From an uncultured Sphingomonadales bacterium (GTDB taxonomy: Bacteria > Pseudomonadota > Alphaproteobacteria > Sphingomonadales > Sphingomonadaceae): a DNA stretch of 36,229 bases. This document shows positions 1-7,620 of the stretch, one piece after another; position 1 is the first letter of the stretch, and every line of letters begins with the position of its first letter. A model generated the notes under the pieces. The model did no database searches. It saw only the letters and a program-made list of their open reading frames with translations, and was not told the origin of the DNA. A program made the translations under genes and the position numbers. The stretch covers positions 1 through 36,229 of the forward strand of contig CAIXXP010000222.1 of NCBI GenBank assembly GCA_903923465.1, given 5' to 3'.

Positions 1-18
1 CGTGTGCTCTTCCGATCT
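1..18. other. Illumina adapter remnant at contig edge
   Basis: The first 18 bases, CGTGTGCTCTTCCGATCT, match the 3' end of the standard Illumina TruSeq read-2 adapter as I know it. They sit where the start codon and ribosome site of gap should be. The reading frame becomes authentic GAPDH sequence directly after them. This is library adapter left in the assembly, not genomic DNA. Confidence 0.95.
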
Positions 19-1022
19 CTGTCAAGGTTGCGATTAACGGGTTCGGCCGCATCGGGCGCAACGTCGCGCGCGCCATTCTCGAGCGCGCCGATTGCGGGCT
101 GGAGCTGGTCTCGATCAACGATCTGGCGAGCCCCAAGGCCAACGCGCTGCTGTTCAAGCGCGACAGCGTGCATGGCGCCTATCCCGGCACCGTCGAGGTG
201 GACGGCAATGATCTGGTGATTGACGGCAAGCGCATTCAGGTGACCGCCGAGCGCGATCCGGGCGATCTGCCGCACGCCGCCAACGGTATCGACATCGTGC
301 TGGAATGCACCGGTTTTTTCACCACGCGCGACACCGCTGGCAAGCACCTGACCGCAGGCGCCAAGCGTGTGCTGATTTCCGCGCCCGGCAAGGGCGTCGA
401 CCTGACCGTCGTGTTCGGTGTGAACCACGAGAAGCTGACCGCCGATCACCTGATCGTCTCGAATGCTTCGTGCACCACCAACTGCCTGGCACCCTTCGCC
501 AAGGTTCTCCACGAAGCGATCGGCATTGAGCGTGGCCTGATGACCACGATCCACAGCTATACCAACGATCAGAAGATCCTCGACCAGATTCATTCCGATA
601 CGCGCCGCGCTCGCGCCGCCGCGCTGAACATGATCCCCACCAGCACCGGCGCCGCCGTGGCCGTGGGCGAGGTTCTGCCCGAACTGAAGGGCAAGCTCGA
701 CGGTTCCTCGATCCGCGTGCCGACCCCCAACGTCTCGGTGGTCGACCTCACCTTCACGCCGAAGCGCGACACCACCAAGGAAGAAGTCAACGCCCTGCTG
801 AAGGCTGCGGCCGAGGGCGCGCTGAAGGGCGTGCTGGGCTATACCGACGAGCCGCTGGTTTCGATCGACTTCAACCACGATCCGCACTCGTCGACTATCG
901 ACAGCCTGGAGACGGCGGTGCTGGAAGGCAAGCTGGTGCGCGTGCTGAGCTGGTACGACAATGAATGGGGCTTCTCGAACCGCATGGTCGATACGGCCGG
1001 CGTGATGGGCAAGCTGCTCTGA
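18..1022 (+). CDS. gap: Type I glyceraldehyde-3-phosphate dehydrogenase (5' end replaced by adapter)
   Basis: Cytosolic enzyme that interconverts glyceraldehyde 3-phosphate and 1,3-bisphosphoglycerate with NAD. The frame opens with [15 protein letters not shown], the Rossmann dinucleotide fold. It continues with an Asp after strand 2 (S-I-N-D-L), which favours NAD over NADP. The active site [12 protein letters not shown] places the catalytic Cys near residue 153, and a conserved His lies in T-I-H-S-Y-T-N-D-Q near 179. The C-terminal W-Y-D-N-E-W-G-F-S motif is present. If the lost codon at 15-17 was ATG (now ATC within adapter), the protein is 335 residues, the normal length. A GTG at 168 is only an internal Val. 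A terminator follows, and pgk lies downstream on the same strand. Confidence 0.97.
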   Translation, partial: SVKVAINGFGRIGRNVARAILERADCGLELVSINDLASPKANALLFKRDSVHGAYPGTVEVDGNDLVIDGKRIQVTAERDPGDLPHAANGIDIVLECTGFFTTRDTAGKHLTAGAKRVLISAPGKGVDLTVVFGVNHEKLTADHLIVSNASCTTNCLAPFAKVLHEAIGIERGLMTTIHSYTNDQKILDQIHSDTRRARAAALNMIPTSTGAAVAVGEVLPELKGKLDGSSIRVPTPNVSVVDLTFTPKRDTTKEEVNALLKAAAEGALKGVLGYTDEPLVSIDFNHDPHSSTIDSLETAVLEGKLVRVLSWYDNEWGFSNRMVDTAGVMGKLL

Positions 1023-1032
1023 GTAACCGAGG

Positions 1033-1059
1033 GGGCGGGGCGAAGGCTCCGCCCTTTTT
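1033..1059 (+). terminator. Intrinsic terminator of gap
   Basis: Arms GGGCGGGGC (1033-1041) and GCTCCGCCC (1046-1054) pair through nine positions with one G-T wobble around a GAAG loop, followed by TTTTT. It starts 11 bases after the gap stop and separates gap from pgk. Confidence 0.85.
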
Positions 1060-1072
1060 GGTAGTTAAGATA

Positions 1073-1264
1073 TAGAGATAGACGCAGGGGCGTTACGCCC
1101 CTGCACCCCACAACGTCTTCCGGCGACAGAACAGGGCCAAAGGCAGCGTCTGGCCCGACCCACCGCGCCGCAGGCGGTTAAAGCCGCTTCGCGGCCGCAT
1201 ACGGCGCTGAGATATGGGCGCCACGAACACGTTAGTGGGGGTTTGGGGGTGTAACACCGCCAAG
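1073..1264 (+). repeat. Dispersed intergenic repeat, copy A
   Basis: About 192 bp between gap and pgk. It begins with a purine stretch (AGAGATAGA) and a palindrome with arms GCAGGGGCG and CGCCCCTGC (1084-1104). Shared blocks CACCCC, ACGTCTTCCGGCG, CGCCGCAGGC, GCTTCGCGGC and TGAGATAT-GGCGC follow. It closes with GGGGGTTTGGGGGTGT and a second short inverted repeat ending CCAAG. The same blocks in the same order occur at 30004-30196. No coding frame is credible. The end lies 24 bases before the pgk start codon, so the pgk ribosome site is just outside it. Confidence 0.8.
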
Positions 1265-1288
1265 TCTGAATTCTTGAGGAAATGACAG

Positions 1289-2488
1289 ATGCCAAATTTC
1301 CGCAAACTCGATGATCTGGGCGATGTGACCGGCAAGGTCGCGCTGGTGCGGGTGGATTTCAACCTGCCGATGAAGGATGGCGCTGTCACCGAGGACAGCC
1401 GCGTGCGCGCCGCCGCGCCCACCATTCTCGAACTGTCGGCCAAGGGCGCCAAGGTGCTGCTGCTGGCCCATTTCGGCCGGCCCAAGGGTGCCCGCGATGC
1501 CAGCCAGTCCCTTAGCCTGGTAATGGGCGCTGTCGAGAGGGTGCTGGGCAAGGAAGTGATGTTCGTGCCCGAGATCGCCGGCGATATCGTCAAGCAGAGC
1601 ATCGGCATTCTGGGCAATGGCGATATTGCCCTGCTGGAAAACACCCGCTTCTGGCCGGGCGAGGAAAAGAACGATCCCGAACTGGTGAAGGCGATTGCCG
1701 CCAACGCCGATTTCTATGTGAACGACGCCTTTTCCGCCGCCCACCGTGCCCATGCCACCACCGAGGGGTTGGCGCATGTGCTGCCCGCCTATGCCGGCCG
1801 CAGCATGCAGGCCGAGCTGGAGGCGCTGGGCAAGGCGCTCGACAATCCGCAGAAGCCGGTGGCCGCTGTGGTGGGCGGGGCCAAGGTTTCCAGCAAGCTG
1901 GATGTGCTGCAACATCTCGTCACCAAGGTTGATCATTTGATCATCGGCGGCGGCATGGCCAACACTTTCCTCGCCGCGCGCGGGGTCGCTGTGGGCAAGA
2001 GCCTGTGCGAGCACGACCTGGCCGATACCGCCAATGCCATTCTCGACGCCGCCGATGCCGCCGGCTGCACGGTGCACCTGCCTTACGAGGTGGTGGTAAG
2101 CCAGGAATTCGCCGCCAACCCGCCTTCCATGCGCACCTGCAACGTGCATGAGGTGGCCGACAACGAGATGATCCTCGATTGCGGCCCGGCCAGCGTGGAA
2201 AGCCTGGGCGATGTGCTGAAAACCTGCCGCACGCTGGTGTGGAACGGGCCGCTCGGCGCTTTTGAAACCCCGCCTTTCGATGCCGCCACGGTGGCGCTGG
2301 CCCGCATGGCCGCCGCCCTCACGCGCGAGGGCTCGCTGGTCTCGGTGGCCGGGGGTGGTGACACGGTTGCCGCACTCCACCATGCCGGCGTGGCGCAGGA
2401 CTTCACCTATATTTCCACCGCCGGTGGCGCCTTCCTCGAATGGATGGAAGGGCGCGAGTTGCCCGGCGTCAAGGCTTTGGAAATCTAA
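1289..2488 (+). CDS. pgk: Phosphoglycerate kinase
   Basis: Transfers the acyl phosphate of 1,3-bisphosphoglycerate to ADP in glycolysis, and the reverse in gluconeogenesis. The 399-residue length is typical. The N-terminal substrate loop R-V-D-F-N-L-P is present, as are H-F-G-R-P-K-G, G-G-A-K-V-S-S-K-L, G-G-G-M-A-N-T-F, W-N-G-P-L-G-A-F-E and the C-terminal nucleotide motif G-G-G-D-T. The start ATG has GAGGA about 8 bases upstream. It is co-directional with gap and the aldolase, but copy A and the gap terminator suggest it has its own promoter. Confidence 0.97.
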   Translation: MPNFRKLDDLGDVTGKVALVRVDFNLPMKDGAVTEDSRVRAAAPTILELSAKGAKVLLLAHFGRPKGARDASQSLSLVMGAVERVLGKEVMFVPEIAGDIVKQSIGILGNGDIALLENTRFWPGEEKNDPELVKAIAANADFYVNDAFSAAHRAHATTEGLAHVLPAYAGRSMQAELEALGKALDNPQKPVAAVVGGAKVSSKLDVLQHLVTKVDHLIIGGGMANTFLAARGVAVGKSLCEHDLADTANAILDAADAAGCTVHLPYEVVVSQEFAANPPSMRTCNVHEVADNEMILDCGPASVESLGDVLKTCRTLVWNGPLGAFETPPFDAATVALARMAAALTREGSLVSVAGGGDTVAALHHAGVAQDFTYISTAGGAFLEWMEGRELPGVKALEI

Positions 2489-2510
2489 TCGGCCTATCCG
2501 CCCAGGTCAT

Positions 2511-2528
2511 CGGGGGCGGTTGCCCCCG
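2511..2528 (+). other. GC hairpin after pgk
   Basis: Arms CGGGGGC (2511-2517) and GCCCCCG (2522-2528) around GGTT, 22 bases after the pgk stop. No T-run follows directly; the nearest T-rich stretch is about 25 bases on. It may protect the mRNA 3' end or act as a weak terminator. Confidence 0.4.
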
Positions 2529-2567
2529 GCGACCGGGCGGGCTAAGCGCCACCGGTTGTTTTCTCTT

Positions 2568-2583
2568 TCGCATACCTATGCGA
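2568..2583. promoter_or_regulatory. 16-bp perfect palindrome upstream of the aldolase gene
   Basis: TCGCATA-CC-TATGCGA has seven-base arms and a two-base centre, 58 bases before the aldolase start codon. Size and position suit a homodimeric repressor or activator operator. I do not recognise the binding protein. Confidence 0.4.
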
Positions 2584-2641
2584 CTATCGTTTCAGGCCAA
2601 AATCGGCGTCTTTCAACGCAAAACACCTACAGGAGCCCTGC

Positions 2642-3556
2642 ATGAGCACGAGCAAAGCCGTCCAGAAAATCCTCGGCAACTACGAGTCGGACAACCCCGG
2701 CGTGAAGGCCAACCTTCACCACATCCTGATGCAGGGCAAGCTGGGCGGCACGGGCAAGCTGATCATTCTGCCGGTAGATCAGGGCTTTGAGCATGGCCCC
2801 GCCCGCAGCTTCGCGGTGAACCCGCCGGCCTATGACCCGCACTATCACTACCAGATCGCCATTGACGCCGGCCTGTCGGCCTATGCCGCGCCGCTGGGCA
2901 TGCTGGAAGCGGGCGCTGACACCTTTGCTGGTCAGATCCCCACCATCCTGAAGCTCAACAGTTCGAACAGCTGGGCCAGCGGCGCCAACCAGGCGGTGAC
3001 GGCCAGCGTGGACGATGCGCTGCGCCTCGGCTGCTCGGCCATCGGCTTCACCATCTATCCCGGCTCAGACGACGTTTTCGAGATGATGGAAGAGATCAAG
3101 GAACTGCGCGCCGAGGCGGCTTCGGTCGGCATCGCCACGGTGATCTGGTCGTACCCACGCGGCGGCCATCTGCCCAAGAGCGGCGAACTGGCGCTGGATG
3201 TCGGCGCCTATGCCGCGCACATGGCGGCGCTGCTGGGTGCACATATCATCAAGGTGAAGCTGCCCTCCAACCACATCGAGCAGGAAGAGGCCAAGAAGGC
3301 CTATGAGGGCACCGACTGGTCGAAGCAGTCCGACCGGGTGCGCCATGTCGTGCAGTCCAGCTTTGCCGGCCGCCGCATCGTGGTGTTCTCGGGCGGCGCG
3401 GCCAAGGGTGCCGATGCCGTCTATCAGGACGCGCGCGACATCCGCGACGGTGGCGGCAATGGCTCGATCATCGGCCGCAACACCTTCCAGCGCCCGCGCG
3501 ACGAGGCGCTGACCATGCTGGCCAAGCTGGTGAACATCTACAAGGGCAAGGAATAA
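2642..3556 (+). CDS. fbaB: Class I fructose-bisphosphate aldolase, DhnA type
   Basis: Reversible cleavage of fructose 1,6-bisphosphate to glyceraldehyde 3-phosphate and dihydroxyacetone phosphate through a lysine Schiff base, without a metal. The 304-residue protein shows the DhnA/FbaB pattern: I-I-L-P-V-D-Q-G-F-E-H-G near residues 41-52, G-F-T-I-Y-P-G-S near 135-142, and I-I-K-V-K-L-P with the likely Schiff-base Lys at about 204. The phosphate-binding end includes V-F-S-G-G-A and I-I-G-R-N-T-F-Q-R. AGGAG lies about 6 bases before the ATG. It is shorter than E. coli FbaB (about 350 residues). With gap and pgk it completes a block of triose enzymes. The upstream palindrome at 2568-2583 may regulate it. 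Confidence 0.93.
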   Translation: MSTSKAVQKILGNYESDNPGVKANLHHILMQGKLGGTGKLIILPVDQGFEHGPARSFAVNPPAYDPHYHYQIAIDAGLSAYAAPLGMLEAGADTFAGQIPTILKLNSSNSWASGANQAVTASVDDALRLGCSAIGFTIYPGSDDVFEMMEEIKELRAEAASVGIATVIWSYPRGGHLPKSGELALDVGAYAAHMAALLGAHIIKVKLPSNHIEQEEAKKAYEGTDWSKQSDRVRHVVQSSFAGRRIVVFSGGAAKGADAVYQDARDIRDGGGNGSIIGRNTFQRPRDEALTMLAKLVNIYKGKE

Positions 3557-3565
3557 ACCCTACTT

Positions 3566-3618
3566 GCGCCCCCCCCCCGGATTGATAAGCCTATGCTTAT
3601 TGATCGGGGGAGGGGCGC
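3566..3618 (+). promoter_or_regulatory. Long hairpin that buries the ribosome site of the next gene
   Basis: The arms 3566-3590 and 3595-3618 are almost fully complementary, with one C-A mismatch, one bulged G and two wobbles, around a CTAT loop. The left arm contains a run of ten C. The right arm carries the purine-rich GGGGGAGGGG (3606-3615), the only plausible Shine-Dalgarno for the gene starting at 3619. The stem begins 9 bases after the aldolase stop and has no T-run. It could end or stabilise the aldolase transcript while limiting translation of the downstream gene. Confidence 0.65.
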
Positions 3619-4146
3619 ATGGCCTACGGGGATAATCAGAAGTCATTTTCATTGGTTAGTCTGGCGCCGGTGGCGGCGGGGTTCGCCGCCTCTCATTTCC
3701 TAGGGCCGTTTCTATTCATCGCCACCATTGCCTCCGTGCTGGGTGTTCTGGTGGTCAGTCGGGTGCGAAAAGCTGCCAGCTTCCCGACCCGCTGGGCCGC
3801 CGGTCTGGTACTGGGCCAGGTGGGTGGGATGATTTTCGCGGTGGTGATGCAGCCAGCTTTGTTGGGCGTGGCCTTTCTCGACATCGTCGTTGGGCTGGTA
3901 TTGGTCGTCTGGCTGCTGATCTCGCTCAGTCGTTGGCCGGCAGGTCTGTTGATCGCGTTTGAGGTGGTTGCGCTCGTCGCGAATATGCGGGCAATGTCCC
4001 TGCTGTCCGAGTGGAACCATACGATGCCCACACTGTTGGTGCATATTCTCCTGCGCCTGGGTATTATTGGCGCATTGGTCGCTGGGTGGCGGCGGGGGTT
4101 CATGGCAGAGCCGCTCAACGATCATCCGGAAGACGTTTTCACCTGA
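3619..4146 (+). CDS. Polytopic membrane protein of unknown function
   Basis: 175 residues. I do not recognise the family. Hydrophobic segments are visible near residues 10-46 (probably two helices), 59-77, 81-104, 106-123 and 138-157, so about five or six membrane passes. Short basic loops (R-V-R-K, W-R-R-G) and an acidic C-terminal tail (N-D-H-P-E-D) are present. The ATG is the first codon after the hairpin at 3566-3618, whose 3' arm supplies the ribosome site. Codon use is less G/C-biased than in the neighbours, with several ATT, TTG and GTT codons, so it may be an accessory or fast-evolving gene. It ends 35 bases before thiE. Confidence 0.7.
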   Translation: MAYGDNQKSFSLVSLAPVAAGFAASHFLGPFLFIATIASVLGVLVVSRVRKAASFPTRWAAGLVLGQVGGMIFAVVMQPALLGVAFLDIVVGLVLVVWLLISLSRWPAGLLIAFEVVALVANMRAMSLLSEWNHTMPTLLVHILLRLGIIGALVAGWRRGFMAEPLNDHPEDVFT

Positions 4147-4181
4147 TGGTCAAGTCGAGTGGTTTACGCTAACTCCCCCTC

Positions 4182-4859
4182 ATGTTTGATGAACCCCAAT
4201 TCGAGCACCAGCGGGTGCATGCCAAGATTTACCTGATCTCGCCGCAGCATGTTGCCGGCGATTTTCCCGAGCGGCTGGCCCGCGCTCTCGATGCGCCGGC
4301 CAACAGCCACCACCGGGTCGCCGCCTTCCAGTTCCGCGTGAAGGGCATCGACGAGCACGAGGCTGCCCGTCTGGCCGAACCGTTGCAGCGCATCTGCGAG
4401 GCGCGCGAGGTGGCGTTCATCGTCAACGATTCGGTCAGCCTGGCCAAGCGGCTGGGGGCCGATGGTGTGCATCTGGGGCAGGACGACATGGCCCGCGAGG
4501 GCAGTGTGAAGGACGCCCGCGAGCGGCTGGGTAAAGACGCGCAGATCGGCGTCACCTGCCACGGCAGCAAGCATCTGGCGCTGGAGGCCGGCGAGGCCGG
4601 GGCCGATTATGTCGCCTTTGGCGCCTTCTACCCCACCACCACCAAGGAGGTGGAGCACCACGCCGAGCCTGCCGTGCTGACCTGGTGGCAGTCGCTGTTC
4701 GAGATTCCCTGCGTCGCGATTGGCGGCATCACGCCCGACAACGCCGGGCCGCTGGTGCAGGCCGGCGCCGATTTCATCGCGGTGTATGGCGCGGTGTGGA
4801 ATGGCGACGAGGCGGCCAATGTCGTGGCGCTGTCGGAGGCCATCGCCGGGGCGACCTGA
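4182..4859 (+). CDS. thiE: Thiamine-phosphate synthase
   Basis: Cytosolic TIM-barrel enzyme joining the HMP-pyrophosphate and thiazole-phosphate halves of thiamine. It has the strong family signature F-I-V-N-D-S-V-x-L-A-K-R-L-G-A-D-G-V-H-L-G-Q-D-D, in which the Asp residues and the Gln hold substrate and magnesium. Further matches are I-G-V-T-C-H-G-S (ThiE proteins usually show a similar S-x-H), A-D-Y-V-A-F-G-A-F-Y-P-T-x-T-K and A-I-G-G-I-T-P-D-N near the C-terminus. The 225-residue length is usual. No clear Shine-Dalgarno precedes the ATG. Thiamine diphosphate is the cofactor of the E1 proteins at 17.5-20 kb. Confidence 0.93.
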   Translation: MFDEPQFEHQRVHAKIYLISPQHVAGDFPERLARALDAPANSHHRVAAFQFRVKGIDEHEAARLAEPLQRICEAREVAFIVNDSVSLAKRLGADGVHLGQDDMAREGSVKDARERLGKDAQIGVTCHGSKHLALEAGEAGADYVAFGAFYPTTTKEVEHHAEPAVLTWWQSLFEIPCVAIGGITPDNAGPLVQAGADFIAVYGAVWNGDEAANVVALSEAIAGAT

Positions 4860-4917
4860 GGGTTTGACAGTGCAAGTCTTGGCGCGGCGTTTAATGTGCC
4901 GAGTGCCGATGCAAACC

Positions 4918-5098
4918 GGTTGGCACCCCAACCCTCCTTACTGTCGGCCTCGGCCCCGCCCATGGGCGTTGCGCCTTGCCTCGCGGCGGTTTTGTATCGC
5001 CTGCGGCGCTTCAGTTGCGGCATCAGGCGGCGTTCAGCACCGCCTTCTCGCCGGAAGGCGTTAAGGGAGCGCGAGGGCCACTGGCCCTCGCATCGTGC
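4918..5098 (-). repeat. Dispersed intergenic repeat, copy D (inverted, diverged)
   Basis: About 181 bp between thiE and the OPT transporter, resembling the reverse complement of copies A and C. Shared blocks are CGCCTGCGGCGC, TCGCCGGAAG-CGTTAAGGG and then a terminal palindrome with arms GCGAGGGCCA (5071-5080) and TGGCCCTCGC (5082-5091). The other end has the inverted repeat GGTTGG-CACC-CCAACC, at the place of the GGGGGTGT/ACACCCCC element in the other copies. Similarity is clear only in these blocks. Confidence 0.6.
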
Positions 5099-5116
5099 CT
5101 GTGCCATCACTTGCCT

Positions 5117-7078
5117 ATGACACCTGACGCCCGACCCCGCGAACTCACCCTGCGCGCCATATTGCTGGGTGCCGCGCTTACCGTGGTGTTCACCGCCGCC
5201 AATGTCTATCTGGGGCTGAAGATCGGCCTTACCTTCGCCACCTCGATTCCGGCGGCGGTGATCTCGATGGCGGTGCTGCGGGCCTTTTCGGGCGCGACCA
5301 TTCTGGAAAACAACATTGTGCTGACCATTGCCAGCGCGGCGGGCACGCTGTCGGCGATTATCTTCGTGCTGCCCGGGCTGGTGATGATCGGCTGGTGGAC
5401 GGGCTTTCCCTATTGGCAGTCGGTTGCGGTTATCGCGGTGGGCGGCGTGCTGGGGGTGATGTATTCGGTGCCGCTGCGCCGCGCGCTGGTGAGCGGGTCG
5501 AGCCTGCCCTATCCCGAGGGGGTGGCGGCGGCCGAGGTGTTGAAACTGGGCTCTGGCGGCACGGGTGGGGCGGAAAATGCCGCTGGCCTCAGGGCCATTG
5601 GCGCGGGGTCGGCGGTGTCGGCGCTCTATGCCCTGCTGGCCAAGATGGGGCTGGTGGCCGAGGAGACGAGCCGCGCCGTGCGCTTCGGCTCCGGCGCCAC
5701 GGCCTTTTCCACCAGCTTTTCGCTGGCGCTGATTGGCGTCGGCCATCTGGTCGGGCTGGCGGTGGGGGTGGCCATGCTGGTGGGGTTGGTGATTGGCTGG
5801 CTGGTGCTGCTGCCGCATTACACCGCTGGCGTGGGGCTGCATGGCGCGGATCTGGCGGCGCTGGTCTCCGACAGCTTTCGCCACAAGGTGCGCTTTGTCG
5901 GCGCTGGCACCATTGGCGTGGCGGCGGTGTGGACCTTGCTGCGCGTCATCGGGCCGATCATGCGCGGCATTGCCGGCTCGCTGAGGGCGGCCCGGCAGCG
6001 CGCGGCGGGGCAGGGCGACAGCCTGCCCATCACCGAGCGCGACCTGCCGATCGGGCTGGTGGTGGCGGTGATTCTGGCGACGATGGTGCCGATTGGGCTG
6101 CTCATCGCCGGCTTTGCCCGGGGCGGGCCGATCGAGGCGCATTTCTGGCCGGTGATGGTGGCAACGGTCGCCTATGTGCTGGTGGCCGGCGTGGTGATCG
6201 CCAGCGTCTGCGGCTACATGGCCGGGCTGATCGGTGCCTCGAACAGCCCGATTTCCGGCACCGGCATTCTCGCGGCGCTGGGCATCGCGCTGGTGCTGGC
6301 GGCGTTTTTCGGCCGGAATACCGGGGTGCATGGCGGGGCAGGGGAGGCCCGCGCGCTGGTCGCTTTCGCCTTGTTCGTCACGGCGATTATCTTTGGCGTG
6401 GCGACCATTTCCAACGACAATCTCCAGGACCTGAAAACCGGCGAGCTGGTGGGCGCGACGCCGTGGCGCCAGCAGGTGGCGCTGGTGCTGGGGGTGGGGT
6501 TTGGCGCGCTGGTGATTCCGCCCATCCTTGGCCTGCTCAACACCACTTTCGGCTTTCAGGGCACGCCGGGCGTGGGGCCGCAGGCGCTGGCGGCACCACA
6601 GGCCGCGTTGATCACCGCCATCGCGCAAGGGGTGCTGGGCGGCACGCTGGATTGGCACCTGATCAACCTTGGCGCCGCGATTGGCGCGGTGGTCGTGGCG
6701 GTTGATGAAATCCTGCGCAAGACCGGGCGGGGCAGCATGCCGCCGCTGGCCGTGGGCATGGGCATCTATCTGCCGATGGGCCTCACCTTGCTGATCCCAC
6801 TGGGGGCGCTGATTGGCTGGGCATACGACCGCCGGGCCCAACGCGCGGCTGACCCCGAGCGGATGCGGCGGCTGGGGGTGCTGGCCGCCACCGGGCTTAT
6901 CGCCGGGGAAAGCCTGTTTGGCGTGGTGTTTTCCGGCATCGCCGCCGCCAGTGGCAAATCGGCGCCGCTGGCCGTGGTGGGCGACATCCCGGCCGCCCTG
7001 CCGTTGGGAATCGTGGCCTTCATTGCGGCAATCGTCTACGTTTACGCCACCATCAGCCGGGCAACTCCGCGCGATTAG
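5117..7078 (+). CDS. OPT-family oligopeptide/metal-chelate transporter
   Basis: Inner-membrane secondary transporter of the OPT family, whose members import small peptides or metal-chelate complexes. The substrate cannot be read from sequence. The protein has 653 residues from the ATG at 5117. A longer frame with a TTG start would run into repeat D and is rejected. The N-terminus is a classic OPT start: E-L-T-L-R-A-I-L-L-G-A, then N-V-Y-L-G-L-K-I-G-L-T-F-A-T-S-I-P-A-A-V. Other motifs are A-T-I-L-E-N-N-I-V-x-T-I-A-S-A-A-G, S-L-P-Y-P-E-G-V-A-A-A-E-V-L and M-A-G-L-I-G-A-S-N-S-P-I-S-G. More than a dozen membrane helices are visible. Its TAG stop overlaps the stop of the convergent gene at 7075-7476. 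Confidence 0.9.
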   Translation: MTPDARPRELTLRAILLGAALTVVFTAANVYLGLKIGLTFATSIPAAVISMAVLRAFSGATILENNIVLTIASAAGTLSAIIFVLPGLVMIGWWTGFPYWQSVAVIAVGGVLGVMYSVPLRRALVSGSSLPYPEGVAAAEVLKLGSGGTGGAENAAGLRAIGAGSAVSALYALLAKMGLVAEETSRAVRFGSGATAFSTSFSLALIGVGHLVGLAVGVAMLVGLVIGWLVLLPHYTAGVGLHGADLAALVSDSFRHKVRFVGAGTIGVAAVWTLLRVIGPIMRGIAGSLRAARQRAAGQGDSLPITERDLPIGLVVAVILATMVPIGLLIAGFARGGPIEAHFWPVMVATVAYVLVAGVVIASVCGYMAGLIGASNSPISGTGILAALGIALVLAAFFGRNTGVHGGAGEARALVAFALFVTAIIFGVATISNDNLQDLKTGELVGATPWRQQVALVLGVGFGALVIPPILGLLNTTFGFQGTPGVGPQALAAPQAALITAIAQGVLGGTLDWHLINLGAAIGAVVVAVDEILRKTGRGSMPPLAVGMGIYLPMGLTLLIPLGALIGWAYDRRAQRAADPERMRRLGVLAATGLIAGESLFGVVFSGIAAASGKSAPLAVVGDIPAALPLGIVAFIAAIVYVYATISRATPRD

Positions 7079-7476
7079 TGCTGGTTGTTCAGCACCTGCC
7101 GAATGCAGCGCAGTGTGCTTTCCGTGCCGTCAGGGGCCAGGCGGCGCAGGAATCCATCGCTGAGGCTGTGATAGCGCTCGCCGCGCTTGGGGCCGCTGGT
7201 CATGACGACAAGCTTGCCGGTGAGCAGATAGCTGCCCCGGCCCGCGGTGCTGCGATAGACCGAATCGTGCAGCACGGTGAAATCCTCGGTCGGCTGGTGG
7301 ATCCCGGCTTCGCCCAAGGCATCCCCGTCCTCCTCGCAGAGATAGTCGCCGCGATGCAGCGTGCTGATCGGGCCATCCAGCCCGCCGCGCGCCGCCTTGG
7401 CCGTGGCGGGTGCGGGCGACGCGATCACCAGCGCCATCGCCATCGCCGACAGCAGGCAGGGCGGCGCCGCCGCCAT
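7075..7476 (-). CDS. Small exported protein of unknown function
   Basis: 133 residues from the ATG at 7476. The first 28 or so residues form a signal peptide: a hydrophobic core followed by A-S-P-A-P-A-T-A-K-A. The mature part has only two Cys (in G-D-Y-L-C-E-E-D-G-D and S-T-L-R-C-I-R-Q), which could form a disulfide. It also contains the motif Y-L-L-T-G-K-L-V-V-M-T-S-G-P-K-R-G-E-R-Y. I do not recognise a domain. An ATG at 7542 would add 22 residues. Neither start has a strong ribosome site, but 7476 leaves room for divergent promoters with efp. The 3' end overlaps the OPT stop codon. Confidence 0.65.
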   Translation of the reverse strand: MAAAPPCLLSAMAMALVIASPAPATAKAARGGLDGPISTLHRGDYLCEEDGDALGEAGIHQPTEDFTVLHDSVYRSTAGRGSYLLTGKLVVMTSGPKRGERYHSLSDGFLRRLAPDGTESTLRCIRQVLNNQH

Positions 7477-7620
7477 CGTGCGATGTCGCGGCAAAGATTG
7501 CCAGCGGGCCGCACCCACGTTAAGGGCGCGCGTGTCCGACATCCCGGCGAGGGCCAAAAGCCCGGCGCCGGGGCTGTCGCTGTCCATTGTTCTGCTCTTT
7601 GCCATTGAAGGTTCTTACCC

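Noticed and set aside
91..1022. NADP-dependent or plastid-type GAPDH
   Set aside because: The Asp after the second beta strand (S-I-N-D-L) is the NAD-type residue.
4976..5116. TTG-started 47-residue extension of the OPT transporter
   Set aside because: It would be encoded by repeat copy D and does not resemble OPT N-termini; the ATG at 5117 gives the normal start.
4628..6841. 737-codon open frame on the minus strand opposite the OPT transporter
   Set aside because: The predicted protein is His/Arg/Gln/Pro low-complexity, typical of the antisense frame of a GC-rich gene. The plus-strand OPT motifs are unambiguous.
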